Notes: a model not told the origin generated them from the letters alone. Positions 46,918 to 57,329 are shown, counted from the first letter of the stretch. The stretch: 64,000 bases of DNA from JANXQG01 sp963804375 (GCA_963804375.1 CAWDQE010000021.1:558001-622000); one strand, 5' to 3'. A program made the numbers and translations.

Positions 46918-49769
46918 CTACGGCTTCACCGGCAGCAGCCTGAACTCATCATCAAACTGGTAGACCGTCAGATCCTTGCCGATCGGCAGCTTCCGCAGTT
47001 CGGGCTCGATCGTCGCCCGATCGCCCACGACAACGATCGCCAGGCGGTCCAAGGCCAGGTACTTCTTCGCCACGCGCATCGTGTCTTCCGCCGTCACGGC
47101 GCGGACCCCGGGCACAACGCTGTTGAAGTAGTCGTCGGGCAACTTGTAGACGAAAAGCGTCTCCAGTTGCGTGGCCACCTGCGCGGGCGTCTCGAAACCG
47201 GCCGTGTAGCCGCGGGTAACGTACTTCTTGCAGAAATCGAGTTCCTTCTCCTCCACCGGCCGGGCCCCGACCATGCCGTCCAATTCCGTGAGAAACTCGG
47301 TCAGGGCCGGAGCGGTAACCGCCGTCTGCACGCTCGACGTGGCCACGAACGGCCCGCGCTCGTGCACGCGCCAGTCCCAACTGCTGCGGGCGCCGTAGGT
47401 GTAGCCCTTCTGCTCCCGCAAGTTCAGGTTCAGACGGCTGGAGAACTGCCCGCCGAAAACCATGTTCATCACAGTCTGCGGGAAGAAATCGGGCGTGTTC
47501 CGCCGGGCGCCTACCAGGGCGACGTGGATCACCGACTGGGCCGCGTGCGGCTTGTCGATCAGCACCAAAGACGTCGGCCGTGTCTGGGGCAAAGCAAAAT
47601 CGGGATTGACGGGTGCGGGCGAGGCCGACTTCCAAGTCCCCAGCGCGGCTTCCAACTGCTGCTTGAGCTCGTCCAGCGCAATGTCGCCGACGGCAATCAC
47701 CGCCGCCTGCTCGGGCTGCACGTGCGTATCATAAAATCGCTTCAGAGCGGCCGGCTTCAGGCCCTTGATAACGGCCGGATTGCCCCAGTGAGGATGACCG
47801 TAAGGATGATCGTATCCATAAAGAAGCTGCGCGGCAGCCAGCGACGCCAGGACCGTCGGCTCGTTGCGGACTTGGGTCAAGCGGCCAATCGCGGCAATTT
47901 GTTGGCGATGGAGCTCCTGTGCCGGGAAGCTCGGCTCGCGGAGGACATCGGCAAAGACCTCCAGGGCCTTGGGCAGGTGCCGCTTCAACGAGAAGAGCCG
48001 CGCACTGGTCGTATCCCAATCGGCCGAGACCGAAATGCTGGCGCCCATGCCGCCCAGTTCCGCAGCAATTTCCTCGGCCGATCGTTTGGCAGTTCCTTCA
48101 TCCCAGACGGCGGCCGTCATCTCCGCAAGCCCCGGCGTCTGTTGACCATCGTTGGCCCGGCCAGCGGGGAAAACGACGTGCAGATTGACTAAGGGAAGCT
48201 CGTGTTTTTCAACCAACAGCAGTTGCATGCCGTTGGAAAGCACCGCCCGCTTGACGGGCGGCAGGCTGAACGCCGGTTCGGCGCCGCCCTCCGGCAAGGA
48301 CTCGCGGCCGGTGCCCTCTGCCGACCATGGGTAAATGGTGCCCGCCTGCGGTGAGAAGGCAGGCAGAGCCGGGAGCTGCTTGGCCATTTGCGCGGGCCGC
48401 CTCGGCTCGAACCAGCGGGTTAGGCTCAATCGAAACCTGGCTTCCCGGCACGACTTCCACGACCACGCGGCCCGGGCCCAGAAATTGCTTGGCGGTCTGC
48501 ATAACCTGTGTAGCGCCGACCCTGCAATAGCGAGCGAAATCCTTGGCCATGTAGCCCGGATCGCCGGTATAGGTATTGTAGAGGTTCAAGCGGTCAGCCC
48601 GCCCGCCGAACTCGCTGACCGACTCCAGCGAGCGCACCAGCCGGGCTTCGAAGGTATTGATGGCCCGTTCCAGTTCCTCGGCCGTGGGCGGCTCGGCCTT
48701 GATGCGGTCGAGCTCCTCGGTAATGGCAGCCTCAACCTCGGCAATCGTGTGGCCGGGGCGGACCGTGGCCACAACGGCAAACTCACTGGTCAGCTCCTGG
48801 CCGTCCTGATAGGCCTGCACGTCCTGGGCGATCTGCTTCTCGCGGACCAGCGCACGGTAAAGCCGTGAAGTCTTGCCGCCGGCCAGCACGTGGCCCAGCA
48901 CGTCCAAGGCGGCGTCTTCCGGCGTGAACTGCCGCGGCGTCGGCCAGACGAGGTAGACCCGCGCCAGGCCGACGCGATCGGTCATGTGGATCCGACTTTC
49001 TTGGTTTAGGACGGGCGTCCAAGCTCGCGGATGCACGACCTTCGGACCGGCAGGGATGGGGCCGAAATACTTCTCGACCAGGCGCTTGGCCTCCGCCGGA
49101 TCGAAGTCGCCGGCGATGCACAGGCTCAGCGTTGGCGGGGTGATAGTAGCGGCGGAAGAAATCGGCGATGTCCTCGCGCGAGGCGGCGGTGACGTCTTGC
49201 ATTGAGCCGATCGGCGGCCAGTTGTAGGGGTGATTGGGCGGATAGAGCGCGGCCAGGATCGTTTCGTGGACCAGGCCGTAGGGGCGGTTCTCGTAGCTCT
49301 GGCGACGCTCGTTCTTGACCACGTCCCGCTGATTGTCGAGCTTGGCCTGCGACATGGCCGGGAGCAGAAAGCCCATGCGGTCCGATTCCATCCAAAGGGC
49401 CAATTCCAGGTAATTCGCAGGCACGGTCTCCCAATAATTCGTACGATCCGTGGCGGTCGAGCCGTTCAGCCGCCCGCCCACCGACTGGATAGGCCCAAAG
49501 TAGACCTTGTCGAAGTGCTTCGAACCCTGGAACATCATGTGTTCGAAAAGGTGAGCAAACCCGGTCCTGCCCGGTCGCTCGTCCTTGGAGCCGACGTGAT
49601 ACCAGACGTTCACGCCGACAATGGGCGTCGCGTGGTCTTCGTGCAGGATGACCTGTAGACCGTTGGCAAGCGTGTATTTTTCGAATTTCAGTTCCGGAAT
49701 TTGTGGCGTGGGCATCGTGGGAGCAGCGAGAAGAGTTGCTGAGCAAAGGGTGGCGGCCAGGGTCAACAT
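46918..49769 (-). CDS. Secreted double M16 metallopeptidase (two frame breaks)
   Basis: About 950 residues after repair of breaks at about 49125-49135 (RRYYHPANA, then SLCIAGDFDPAEAKR) and 48385-48400 (VRAEAARA, then MAKQLPALPAFSPQ). ATG 49769 opens a signal peptide. First M16 unit: zinc motif FAHLFEHMMFQG (H73-x-x-E76-H77), then DRTNYWETVPANYLELALW and the downstream Glu region NERRQSYENRPYG. The second unit, from AVLSNGMQLLLVEKHELPLV, has GLAEMTAAVWDEG in place of the zinc motif and so should be inactive but structural, with FGGQFSSRLNLNLREQKGYT (M16 C domain). Such pairs form a clamshell that degrades peptides in the periplasm. Confidence 0.85.
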
Positions 49770-49965
49770 GGAACGATTCTTCTGTTGGGGTAGTGCAGGA
49801 CTGGTTCGGGGCAGCAGAGGTTGTCGTGGTTCGAACCATGCCCCAGATCTGAACGCAATCGCTTAGTTTACACGATTGCGAGCAAAGAAGGAAGCATTGC
49901 CAAATCGGGCCTGGATCGTAACGGTGGCAAGTGCAGCCTGCCGCGTGCCGCCCCGCCACAGGTCC

Positions 49966-50941
49966 TTAGCCTTCGGCCTTCGACGTCCCCCTCCCCGCGA
50001 CAAGCAGATAGAGCCAGAAGCCGATCGCGACGGCAATGCCCATGCCGACCTTGAGGGCCTCGGGAATGGCGTCGCTGGGAGTCACCAGACCCTCGAACAA
50101 TCCGGCCAGCGCGAAGGCGGGAACCAGGCCAACGGCCAACTGCATGGCCCGCACGACCTCCTCGCGGAGGGCCCGCAGACGCGTCCGCTGGCCCGGTGCC
50201 CAGAGGCCGCAACCCACGATCAGCCCTGCGCCGCCGGCAATCACGATCGCGCTCAGCTCCAGGGCGCCGTGCGGCAGGATGACCATCCACATCTGCCCCT
50301 GGATGCCGCTCTTGGCATACGCGCCGGCGAGGCCGCCCAGCATCGCGCCGTTGACGGCCAGGACCCAAATCGTGCCCAACCCGAAAGTGATCCCCAGGGC
50401 AAATGCGGTCAGGGCAACGCGGATGTTGTTGGTAATCACCATGCTGGAAATCAGGGGGTTGCCTTCGTGGCCGAAGCGTTCGCGGATGTCGGCCAGCGAC
50501 TTCTCTCCGTAGAATTCCCGATCGCTCGTGCCCATGATATCAGCCACTGTTTGCGGCGAGTCTTGCACGGTCCAGTAAGCGGCGCAGGCGGTGACCAGCG
50601 AGATGAGGAAACTGGCGATCGTGAATTTCCACGTCTGGCGGAACAGGCGGGGATAGTCTCGGAGGAAAAAAGCCCCCAAGCTCCAAGGGCTGGACGGCGC
50701 GCCGCGGTAGATTTGGCCGTGCGCGGATGATCAGGCGATTGAGCGGTTCGACGAGGTCCGGTCCGGCGCCGATCGACCGCAAGCGGGCCAGGTCGGCGCA
50801 GGCCGATTGATACAGCTCGACCAGATCGGCGAGGTCCTTGGTCGGCGTGCGGCGGGGCCCGCGGCGAAGCAGTTGATCGACGATCGTCTCCAGCCGTTTC
50901 CAGACCGGCCGCCGCTGGCGCAGCCAACCGTCAAGATTCAT
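49966..50941 (-). CDS. Stage II sporulation protein M (SpoIIM) family membrane protein (one frame break)
   Basis: About 324 residues; ATG 50941. The cytoplasmic N part has helices RPVWKRLETIVDQLLRRG and DLADLVELYQSACADLARLR; the frame breaks at about 50685-50700, then continues as SLGAFFLRDYPRLFRQTWKF. Membrane segments follow (FTIASFLISLVTACAAYWTV; NIRVALTAFALGITFGLGTI; a pair near ELSAIVIAGGAGLIVGCGLW; VGMGIAVAIGFWLYLLVAG). The phrase VNGAMLGGLAGAYAKSGIQG and WMVILPHGALELSAI are the SpoIIM hallmark. It starts inside the end of the RDD gene (11-bp overlap), so both are one unit. No sporulation is implied in planctomycetes. Confidence 0.85.
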
Positions 50942-51680
50942 GGTGCCGCCCCTTTGCCAGGCGCACGAGGTAGCTTTCCGCGTCGTAGTAGCCTCCGCCG
51001 TATTTGTCGTACAGCGGACGGGCCAACCGCTCGGCCAACTCGTCGCGGGCCTTGGGCAGCAGTTCGTGCCGGCGTTGCAGAAAGCCGGTCACCAGGCGGC
51101 GTTCGGCAGCGGTCAACTCCGCATTGATTTCTTCGATCGCCAGCGGCCGCAGCTCATACTTCGTATCGGCGTTGGCGCGGTAGTCGAGTTTTCCCTCCTT
51201 GATGACGATGGTGCCCGCCGCGATATCGCCCAACCGCTTGGACAACCGGCTGAAAAACATCACGATCGCGCCCACGCCGTAGGCGACGGGCAGGAAATCG
51301 ATCAGCCGGAGCACATTCCGCACCAGCACCTCATAGGCCGTGGCCGGCGTGCCGTCGTCGCGAATGACGCGGACTTTCATGGCCTTCTTGCCCGGCGTCT
51401 GGCCGCGCATGAGCCATTCGAAGAGGATGAAGTAGCCTTCCGAGAGCAGCGCAATTCCCAGGGCGACGATTCCGGCGACAATCCATTCGCTGCCGCCCTT
51501 GAATTCGAACCACGCCGCAGCGCTGGCCATGAGGCCGATGCAAAACAGCACGGCCGTGATTGCACCGAGCAAGAGGGTGTCGACGAGCATTGCGCAGAAC
51601 CGCGTGCCCAGACCGGCCAGCTCGAACTGGACCTGAATGTTCTCGGGCGTTTCCAGCGTATATTGTTCACCAGCGGACAT
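50931..51680 (-). CDS. RDD family membrane protein
   Basis: 249 residues from ATG 51680; the longer frame to 51740 has a less probable leader. Opening ETPENIQVQFELAGLGTRFCA has the typical RDD entry, then three membrane segments (LVDTLLLGAITAVLFCIGLM; WIVAGIVALGIALLSEGYFI; FLPVAYGVGAIVMFFS) and QTPGKKAMKVRVIRDDGTPA. The C-terminal 90 residues are soluble, helical, with Arg and Glu. RDD proteins are thought to move small ions or act as partners; function here is unknown. It is back to back with the gene at 51989 and upstream of SpoIIM. Confidence 0.87.
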   Translation of the reverse strand: MSAGEQYTLETPENIQVQFELAGLGTRFCAMLVDTLLLGAITAVLFCIGLMASAAAWFEFKGGSEWIVAGIVALGIALLSEGYFILFEWLMRGQTPGKKAMKVRVIRDDGTPATAYEVLVRNVLRLIDFLPVAYGVGAIVMFFSRLSKRLGDIAAGTIVIKEGKLDYRANADTKYELRPLAIEEINAELTAAERRLVTGFLQRRHELLPKARDELAERLARPLYDKYGGGYYDAESYLVRLAKGRHHES

Positions 51681-51779
51681 GGCGATAAAGCCCGTTCTTG
51701 CAAGATTCGTGCAACGATCATCCTTCAGGCAGCTTATCACGGCGGGGCGTGTCCGGCAAGTGGCGGAAGAAGTAATTCA

Positions 51780-51892
51780 TAGTCCCGGTTTTAGCCGGTC
51801 CTGGTGCCGCAAGTTCCACCGAGCATGTTGGCCCATGGGGAGAAGACCGCCAAAGCAGCGACACGAGCGAAGGCCGGCTAAAGCCGGGACTA
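51780..51892. repeat. Palindromic element, family C copy 2
   Basis: TAGTCCCGGTTTTAGCCGGT and GGCCGGCTAAAGCCGGGACT face each other between the divergent RDD and membrane-protein operons, in the shared promoter region. Confidence 0.8.
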
Positions 51893-51988
51893 CAAGCGGG
51901 GATTGACAGCCGTGGTCTTTCGCGTAAGCTTAAAATTGTGTCTTGTGATTGAAAACTGCTCGGCAAATTCACTTTCGGGAGACTTTCC

Positions 51989-52789
51989 ATGCAAGAATTT
52001 CGCCCCATGAGTATTTCGGATATTCTGGATCGGACGTTTCGGCTGTATCGCGACCGATTCGTGACCTTCCTGCTGATTGCCTTGACCGTCTATATCCCCT
52101 TTGCGTTGGTAGCGAGTCTCCTCTTATGGTCGATGGGGATCAATCCGAACGGATTCGTGGAAACTTCGCCTGCGGGAGATCCGCAGATTAATGCGCTTGC
52201 CTTGCTCGCTGCCGCGTGCGGGTTTCTCGTGCTCGTTGTCGTCCTGATTCCGCTCTGTTCCGCGGCCCTGACGGAGAATATATCGGCCGCCTACCTCGGT
52301 CATAATCTGTCGGCCGGGGAAAGTTACCAGCGGGCGCTGCCGAGGCTGGCGGGACTCATCGGCTCGCAGTTGTTGGCGGGACTCGTGATCCTTGCCGGAT
52401 TTTGCATGCTCTTTGTGCCCGGAATTATTTTCTCGCTTTGGTTCAGCGTGCTTGCGCCCGTCGTGATTATCGAGGGCCTCAGCGGCACTGCGGCGCTGGG
52501 CCGATCGCGGGAGTTGATGCGGGGCAACATCGGCAAGGCTTTTGTGCTCATGTTCTTGACTGGACTGATAGCCAACATCGTGGTTCGGCTGCTGGGGGTC
52601 GCCATCAGTTTAATCCCCTGGCCACACCCGGTTCTGTCGCTGTTTCTGCAAACCGTAAGTGTTGCGATTGTGTTGCCCATCCAGACCGCGCCGCTCACTT
52701 TGCTCTACTACGACCTGCGGATCCGCAAGGAAGCCTTCGACCTCGAGATGCTCTCCACGGCCATGGCGCAGCCGGCGATAATACTATGA
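51989..52789 (+). CDS. Polytopic membrane protein of the MoxR cluster
   Basis: 266 residues from ATG 51989 (GGGAGA upstream). It starts MQEFRPMSISDILDRTFRLY, an entry typical of glycerophosphoryl-diester-phosphodiesterase-type membrane domains (YciC/DUF7544-like), followed by about six hydrophobic segments including FLLIALTVYIPFALVASLLL, LALLAAACGFLVLVVVLIPL and LLAGLVILAGFCMLFVPGII. The segment LGRSRELMRGNIGKAFVLMF is conserved in that group. No soluble catalytic domain. It overlaps the next gene (ATGA), so it is the first gene of the five-gene operon. Role unknown, likely a scaffold of the envelope complex. Confidence 0.8.
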   Translation: MQEFRPMSISDILDRTFRLYRDRFVTFLLIALTVYIPFALVASLLLWSMGINPNGFVETSPAGDPQINALALLAAACGFLVLVVVLIPLCSAALTENISAAYLGHNLSAGESYQRALPRLAGLIGSQLLAGLVILAGFCMLFVPGIIFSLWFSVLAPVVIIEGLSGTAALGRSRELMRGNIGKAFVLMFLTGLIANIVVRLLGVAISLIPWPHPVLSLFLQTVSVAIVLPIQTAPLTLLYYDLRIRKEAFDLEMLSTAMAQPAIIL

Positions 52790-53541
52790 GCGGATATTGC
52801 GGCATCCTGTTGGCTCTGGCGGCTGCCGCGGCCGGAGACGAGGCCCGCGTGCAGCCCTTGCCCGCCACCGCAACTGCGGTGAACGAGGCCGGCAACACCT
52901 ATCGCGAGCAATCCCGCCAGGCGATCCGTGAGGTGCTGGCCCGCCGCGAGTTCGCCGATCTGCACGCCGATCCTTACGCCTTCTTGCGGATGATCAGTAA
53001 TTGGGTAGAACGTTTTGTCCAGCGCGCCAACGATCTCCTCAAGGGCCTGCCGGAATGGCTTTTCTGGACCGTGCTGGTGTGGATGCTCCTGACGCTGGCG
53101 GCCATTCTCGCGCACTTGATTTATACGCTGGTCATACTCCTGCGGGGAACGTCACCCTCGCTGAGCACGCACCGCAAGGGCCGCCGCATCGGCGGCGAAC
53201 TGTTGGGGATCAAGGACCTGGATTTCGACACGGTCTATGCCGAGGCCCGGCGGCTGCTGACGGCGGGCGATTGGCCGGCTGCCACCCGCTATTTCTACGT
53301 GGCGGCGATCCTCTGGCTCGATCGGCAGGGCTGGATCGTCTTCAAACGCTCGAAGACGAACCGGGATTATATCGACGAATTGGCCTCCCGCGCCGGGATT
53401 CAAGGGTCGTTCCGCCGACTGACGGCCGATTTCGAACCAATCGTCTATGGCGGTTTTTCGCCGCAGAGTTTCACGATTCAGGACATCGCCACTACCGTCG
53501 AAGGTCTGCTCCATGAGCCTGCCGGCACTAGCCCGCGTTGA
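52786..53541 (+). CDS. DUF4129 domain membrane protein
   Basis: 251 residues, ATG 52786 overlapping the previous stop. A short leader (CGILLALAAAAAGDEARVQP) is followed by a soluble segment, one membrane helix (WLFWTVLVWMLLTLAAILAH) and the C-terminal DUF4129 part: YAEARRLLTAGDWPAATRYF, AILWLDRQGWIVFKRSKTNR and DFEPIVYGGFSPQSFT. DUF4129 often ends large transglutaminase proteins and sits beside MoxR and DUF58, as here. Its C terminus overlaps the next gene by 29 bp. Function unknown. Confidence 0.83.
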   Translation: MSGYCGILLALAAAAAGDEARVQPLPATATAVNEAGNTYREQSRQAIREVLARREFADLHADPYAFLRMISNWVERFVQRANDLLKGLPEWLFWTVLVWMLLTLAAILAHLIYTLVILLRGTSPSLSTHRKGRRIGGELLGIKDLDFDTVYAEARRLLTAGDWPAATRYFYVAAILWLDRQGWIVFKRSKTNRDYIDELASRAGIQGSFRRLTADFEPIVYGGFSPQSFTIQDIATTVEGLLHEPAGTSPR

Positions 53542-54934
53542 TCGCATCCTGCTGAGCATCCTCTTGCTGGGAGCGCTGCTGGCGGCGCTATTGCATTGGC
53601 TGCTGGCGGCGCCGGAAAAGACCGGCGGCCTGGAGCGGCTGCCCTCGACCTTCTATAACGTCGGCACCGGCACCAAGGCCGCTTACGAGGTGCTGGATCA
53701 ACTGAAGTATCCGGTCGCGCGGCTCCGCCGCCGCATTTCGCCGCAGTCGTTGCAGGGAGTCGGCGTGCTGTTCATTCTGCGGCCCACGGCGGGGTTGGCC
53801 CGCCAGGAGGTCGCTGCGCTAAAAGATTGGATTGAAGAAGGGCACGCCCTGGTCGTGGTGCCCGGCGCGGCGTCAACACTCTTTGCGCCAGTTGACGAAA
53901 GCCCGCGCGGCGGAGACTTCTTCGACGATTGGTTCGACTACGTGGATGTCCCGGCGAAGTCAGTGAAGAAAGCCGATGGGCTTCCCCCCGCCGAGCGTCC
54001 CGCTCCACTGCGGAGGATTGCCGCGGACGACGCATTCACCGCAGGGATTACCGAGCTGGCGGTGCCCGAGCTTTCGCCCGATGGCCGGCGATTCGATCCC
54101 AAGACGCCATGCCGCGGACCCTTGCAAGATGCCGCGGCCCGTGTCTTCTGGAAGGATCCCCAGGGAACGATCGGTCTGGCCGCCGAGTTGGGCGACGGCA
54201 TGGTCGTGGCCCTGGCCGACGAGTATCCGCTCACGAATCTCGGCCTCGGCGAGGGCGACAACGGGCTGTTGCTGGCGAATCTGGCCCGCGAAATGTCAAC
54301 CCGTTATCCGGGCCAAGTGGCCTTCGACGAATTCCATCTCGGTTTTGCCGCGAGCGACGTTTCGCCGGTGGCGATCGTGAGGCTCATGCTCGACGGACCG
54401 TGGCGCTGGGCGGCCCTGCAGGCGGCGCTGGTGGGGGTGCTGGCCCTCTTTGCGCGGGCCGTGCGCTTCGGCAGCCCCCAAGACGTGCTTCGCAAGCCGC
54501 GCCGCCAGCACCGCGAGTTTGCCGAGGCCGCAGGACGCCTGTTCGACGAGGCGGGGGCCACCTCCCTTGCCGCCGAGACCCTTTATCGCTATTATCGCGA
54601 GCGGATCTGCCGCGCCCTGCTCATCGATCCTCAAATTGAAGATCGGCACCTTTGCGAGGCGGTCCAGCGGCGTGCCGGCGCGGCCGTCGCCGCCGAACTG
54701 CAACAGGCCCAGGCGGCACTGCAAGGGTCGGTAAGCCGGCAGGAGCTGCTGCCCTGGGTCGCCCCGTCGCTGGTCGAGGCCAACCGCCGCGGGTCCCTCA
54801 GCCGCAAGGATCTTCTCGCCGTTTCCCAGAAACTTCACCGCTGCGCCGGGGCGGTATGTCCCGGCCATCACAGCGATTTGGCCGCCGGGAAATACCCCCC
54901 CGGCGCGATGGAGGCGCTCGATCATGGAACTTGA
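53513..54934 (+). CDS. DUF4350 domain membrane protein
   Basis: 473 residues from ATG 53513, inside the end of the DUF4129 gene. N-terminal membrane segment (RILLSILLLGALLAALLHWL), then the DUF4350 periplasmic part: STFYNVGTGTKAAYEVLDQL, VGVLFILRPTAGLARQEVAA, LKDWIEEGHALVVVPGAAST. A second membrane segment (ALQAALVGVLALFARAVRFG) near residue 310 is followed by a basic cytoplasmic domain with ETLYRYYRERICRALL. The glutamine-amidotransferase-like fold of DUF4350 lacks its nucleophile in most members. It links the periplasm to the MoxR/DUF58 side of the complex, by inference. Confidence 0.83.
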   Translation: MSLPALARVDRILLSILLLGALLAALLHWLLAAPEKTGGLERLPSTFYNVGTGTKAAYEVLDQLKYPVARLRRRISPQSLQGVGVLFILRPTAGLARQEVAALKDWIEEGHALVVVPGAASTLFAPVDESPRGGDFFDDWFDYVDVPAKSVKKADGLPPAERPAPLRRIAADDAFTAGITELAVPELSPDGRRFDPKTPCRGPLQDAAARVFWKDPQGTIGLAAELGDGMVVALADEYPLTNLGLGEGDNGLLLANLAREMSTRYPGQVAFDEFHLGFAASDVSPVAIVRLMLDGPWRWAALQAALVGVLALFARAVRFGSPQDVLRKPRRQHREFAEAAGRLFDEAGATSLAAETLYRYYRERICRALLIDPQIEDRHLCEAVQRRAGAAVAAELQQAQAALQGSVSRQELLPWVAPSLVEANRRGSLSRKDLLAVSQKLHRCAGAVCPGHHSDLAAGKYPPGAMEALDHGT

Positions 54935-55883
54935 AGCCGTAGCCCGCAAGGCCGAGGCCATTCGGCGGGAACTTTGCAAAGTCATCGTGGGCATGGATAC
55001 CGTGCTCGACCAGACCGTGGTGGCCTTGTTGGCCGGCGGCCATATCCTCCTGGAGGGTCCGCCCGGCACGGCCAAGACGCTGCTGGTGCGGGCCCTGTCG
55101 ATCGCCATCCACGGCGAGTTTCACCGCATCCAGTTCACGCCCGATCTCATGCCCGCCGACATCATCGGAGTGAACATCTTCAATCCCAAGTCGCTGGCCT
55201 TCCAGTTCTCGGCGGGCCCGGTGTTTTGCGACTTGCTGCTGGCCGATGAAATCAATCGCGCCCCGGCCAAGACGCAGTCGGCCCTGCTGGAGGCGATGCA
55301 GGAAGGGCAAGTCAGCGTCGACCGCGAGGTCCATCGCCTCAGCCCGGTCTTCCTCACTTTCGCAACCCAGAATCCGATCGAGTACGAAGGCACGTACCCC
55401 TTGCCCGAGGCCCAGCTCGATCGCTTCCTCTTCAAGATCGTGGCCGGCTATCCGCAGAAGCCGCAAGAGATCGAGATCCTGAACCGCTGCCAGGCGGGTT
55501 TCGACGCCAGCCGCCTGGCCACCTTCGGGATCGAGCCGTGTACCAGCGTTGAGGAGTTGTCCGAAGTTCGCACGGCCGTGCGGACGGTCAGCGTCGCGGC
55601 ACAAGTCCTGGATTACATCGTTTCCATCATTCGCGGCACCCGCGAGTTGCCCGCGCTGACCCTGGGCGCCAGCCCGCGGGCGGCCGTCATGTTGTTGCAA
55701 GGGAGCAAGGCCCTGGCGGTTTTGCGGGGTCGCCCTTACGTCACGCCGGACGATGTCCGCGACCTGGCCGCCCCAGTGCTGCGGCACCGCATCGTCCTCA
55801 ATCCGGAAGCGGAAATCGAGGGCATGACCGCCGACCAGTGCGTCGCCCGCGTGTTGGAGCGGATCGAGGTGCCGAGAATATAA
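54924..55883 (+). CDS. MoxR-family AAA+ ATPase
   Basis: 319 residues; ATG 54924 overlaps DUF4350 by 11 bp. Walker A GPPGTAKT (45-52), Walker B LLLADEIN (104-111, D108/E109), sensor 1 in FLTFATQNPIEYEGTYPL, and the arginine-finger/LDRFL segment PEAQLDRFLFKIV. C-terminal lid GASPRAAVMLLQGSKALAVL and YVTPDDVRDLAAPVLRHRIV. MoxR ATPases act as chaperones that assemble or insert metal cofactors into VWA-containing partners; the DUF58 protein downstream carries the matching VWA-like fold. It is the intact core of the operon. Confidence 0.95.
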   Translation: MELEAVARKAEAIRRELCKVIVGMDTVLDQTVVALLAGGHILLEGPPGTAKTLLVRALSIAIHGEFHRIQFTPDLMPADIIGVNIFNPKSLAFQFSAGPVFCDLLLADEINRAPAKTQSALLEAMQEGQVSVDREVHRLSPVFLTFATQNPIEYEGTYPLPEAQLDRFLFKIVAGYPQKPQEIEILNRCQAGFDASRLATFGIEPCTSVEELSEVRTAVRTVSVAAQVLDYIVSIIRGTRELPALTLGASPRAAVMLLQGSKALAVLRGRPYVTPDDVRDLAAPVLRHRIVLNPEAEIEGMTADQCVARVLERIEVPRI

Positions 55884-55884
55884 G

Positions 55885-55980
55885 AGTAGGATGGACCTCC
55901 GAGTCCGTTCCGTGTGTGATGGACGGACTGGGAAGTCGATCCTACAGGTCGATGGACAGGCTGGGAAGTCCATCCTGTAG
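55885..55980. repeat. Palindromic element family G in the MoxR-DUF58 gap
   Basis: GTAGGATGGACCTCC...GACGGACTGGGAAGTCGATCC and GGACAGGCTGGGAAGTCCAT form two related hairpins. It may attenuate transcription between the two genes. Confidence 0.65.
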
Positions 55981-56007
55981 AAATACGAGCGCTCGCTAAC
56001 GACTGCC

Positions 56008-57318
56008 ATGCTCTTGCCCACGCCGAAACTGCTGCTCCTGCTGGCCTTGCCGCTGCCCGCGCTGATCGTATTTCCCGTGCAGACCGTGCTGGTATTGGCG
56101 GCGGGCTACGACCTGGCGTTGCTCCTGGTCGCGGGGCTCACCGTGCTGGTTTCGGCCGGTCCGCGGCAACTGCTCATCGAGCGGCGACTGCCGGCGCACC
56201 TTTCCTTGGGAGCGATGAACCAGGTGGGTTGGGAAATCCGCAATGAGTCCGGCATGGCGGTCCGATTCGAGGTGACCGAGGACGTGCCGGAATCGCTGCA
56301 GCGGGAGATGCCGCAGGTATCGGCCATCATTCTGCCCCGTGCCACGGCCGAATTGCACTACGGAGTGACGCCGACGCGGCGCGGGCTGTATGAGCTCGGC
56401 GACATTTTCTTTCGTTGGCGATTGCAGTTGGGACTTCTGCTCCGCCAGATGCGGGTCAAGACCCGTTCCGCGGTGAAGGTCTATCCCAACGTGGCCAGCC
56501 TGGCCCGCTATGAGTTGGCCGCCATGCGGCATCGCACGATGGAGGTCGGGCTGGCCCCGGCCAAGCTCCGCGGACGGGGGAGCATGTTCGAGAGCCTGCG
56601 GGATTATGTTCCCGGCGACGATCCGGCCGATGCCGCCTGGAAGGCCACCGCCCGTCATGGCCGGCTCATGACGCGGAACTTCGAGACCGAGCGCAGCCAG
56701 AACATCCTCGTGGTGCTGGATTGCGGCCGCCTCATGCTCCCCCAGGTCGATCAGCTCTCCCGGCTGGACCATGCCATCAACGCCTCGCTGCTGCTGAGCT
56801 ACGTGGCGATGAAGCAGGGCGATTACATCGGGCTGGTCGCCTTCAGCGACCGGGTGGAGTCCTATGTTCCGCCGATCAAGGGCAAAGCGGCCTTGGCGCG
56901 GATGAACGAGGCCCTCTACCGCCTGGAAGCCGTGCCCCGCGAATCCGATTACGAGCGGGTCTGCAAGTTCCTGGCCCTCCGCCATCGCAAGCGATCGCTG
57001 ATCGTGATCCTGACCGATGTGATCGACAAGGACGCCTCGTCGATGCTGCTGGCCTACACGGCACGTTTCGCCCGGTATCACTTGCCGTTGTGCGTGACCT
57101 TGCGGAACCTGCAGGTCGAGCGCATGGCCGCCGCCGGGCCGCAGGACGTGGCCGAATGTTTCAGCAAGACCGTTGCCTTGCGGATGCTGGCCCGCCGGGC
57201 CGACGCCCTGGGCCGCATGCGGCAGTCGGGCGTCGACGTGTTGGACGTCGATCCCCGCCAGTTGACGCCGCAACTGCTGAATCGCTACCTGTTGCTGAAG
57301 CTTCGCAATCGCCTGTAA
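56008..57318 (+). CDS. DUF58 domain (VWA-like) protein
   Basis: 436 residues from ATG 56008. Two N-terminal membrane segments (LLLLLALPLPALIVFPVQTV; LVLAAGYDLALLLVAGLTVL), then a beta-rich region and the DUF58 core GRGSMFESLRDYVPGDDPAD, AAWKATARHGRLMTRNFETE and the VWA-like NILVVLDCGRLMLPQ with partial MIDAS. Later KRSLIVILTDVIDKDASS. DUF58 proteins are regular partners of MoxR ATPases and are predicted to sit at the membrane. It is the last gene of the cluster; 124 bp with a repeat separates it from MoxR. Confidence 0.93.
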   Translation: MLLPTPKLLLLLALPLPALIVFPVQTVLVLAAGYDLALLLVAGLTVLVSAGPRQLLIERRLPAHLSLGAMNQVGWEIRNESGMAVRFEVTEDVPESLQREMPQVSAIILPRATAELHYGVTPTRRGLYELGDIFFRWRLQLGLLLRQMRVKTRSAVKVYPNVASLARYELAAMRHRTMEVGLAPAKLRGRGSMFESLRDYVPGDDPADAAWKATARHGRLMTRNFETERSQNILVVLDCGRLMLPQVDQLSRLDHAINASLLLSYVAMKQGDYIGLVAFSDRVESYVPPIKGKAALARMNEALYRLEAVPRESDYERVCKFLALRHRKRSLIVILTDVIDKDASSMLLAYTARFARYHLPLCVTLRNLQVERMAAAGPQDVAECFSKTVALRMLARRADALGRMRQSGVDVLDVDPRQLTPQLLNRYLLLKLRNRL

Positions 57319-57329
57319 GCCGGACAAGA

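Noticed and set aside
52402..53541. 379-residue frame as the full DUF4129 protein
   Set aside because: Its first 128 residues are antiframe to the membrane protein; the ATGA overlap at 52786 is the natural start.
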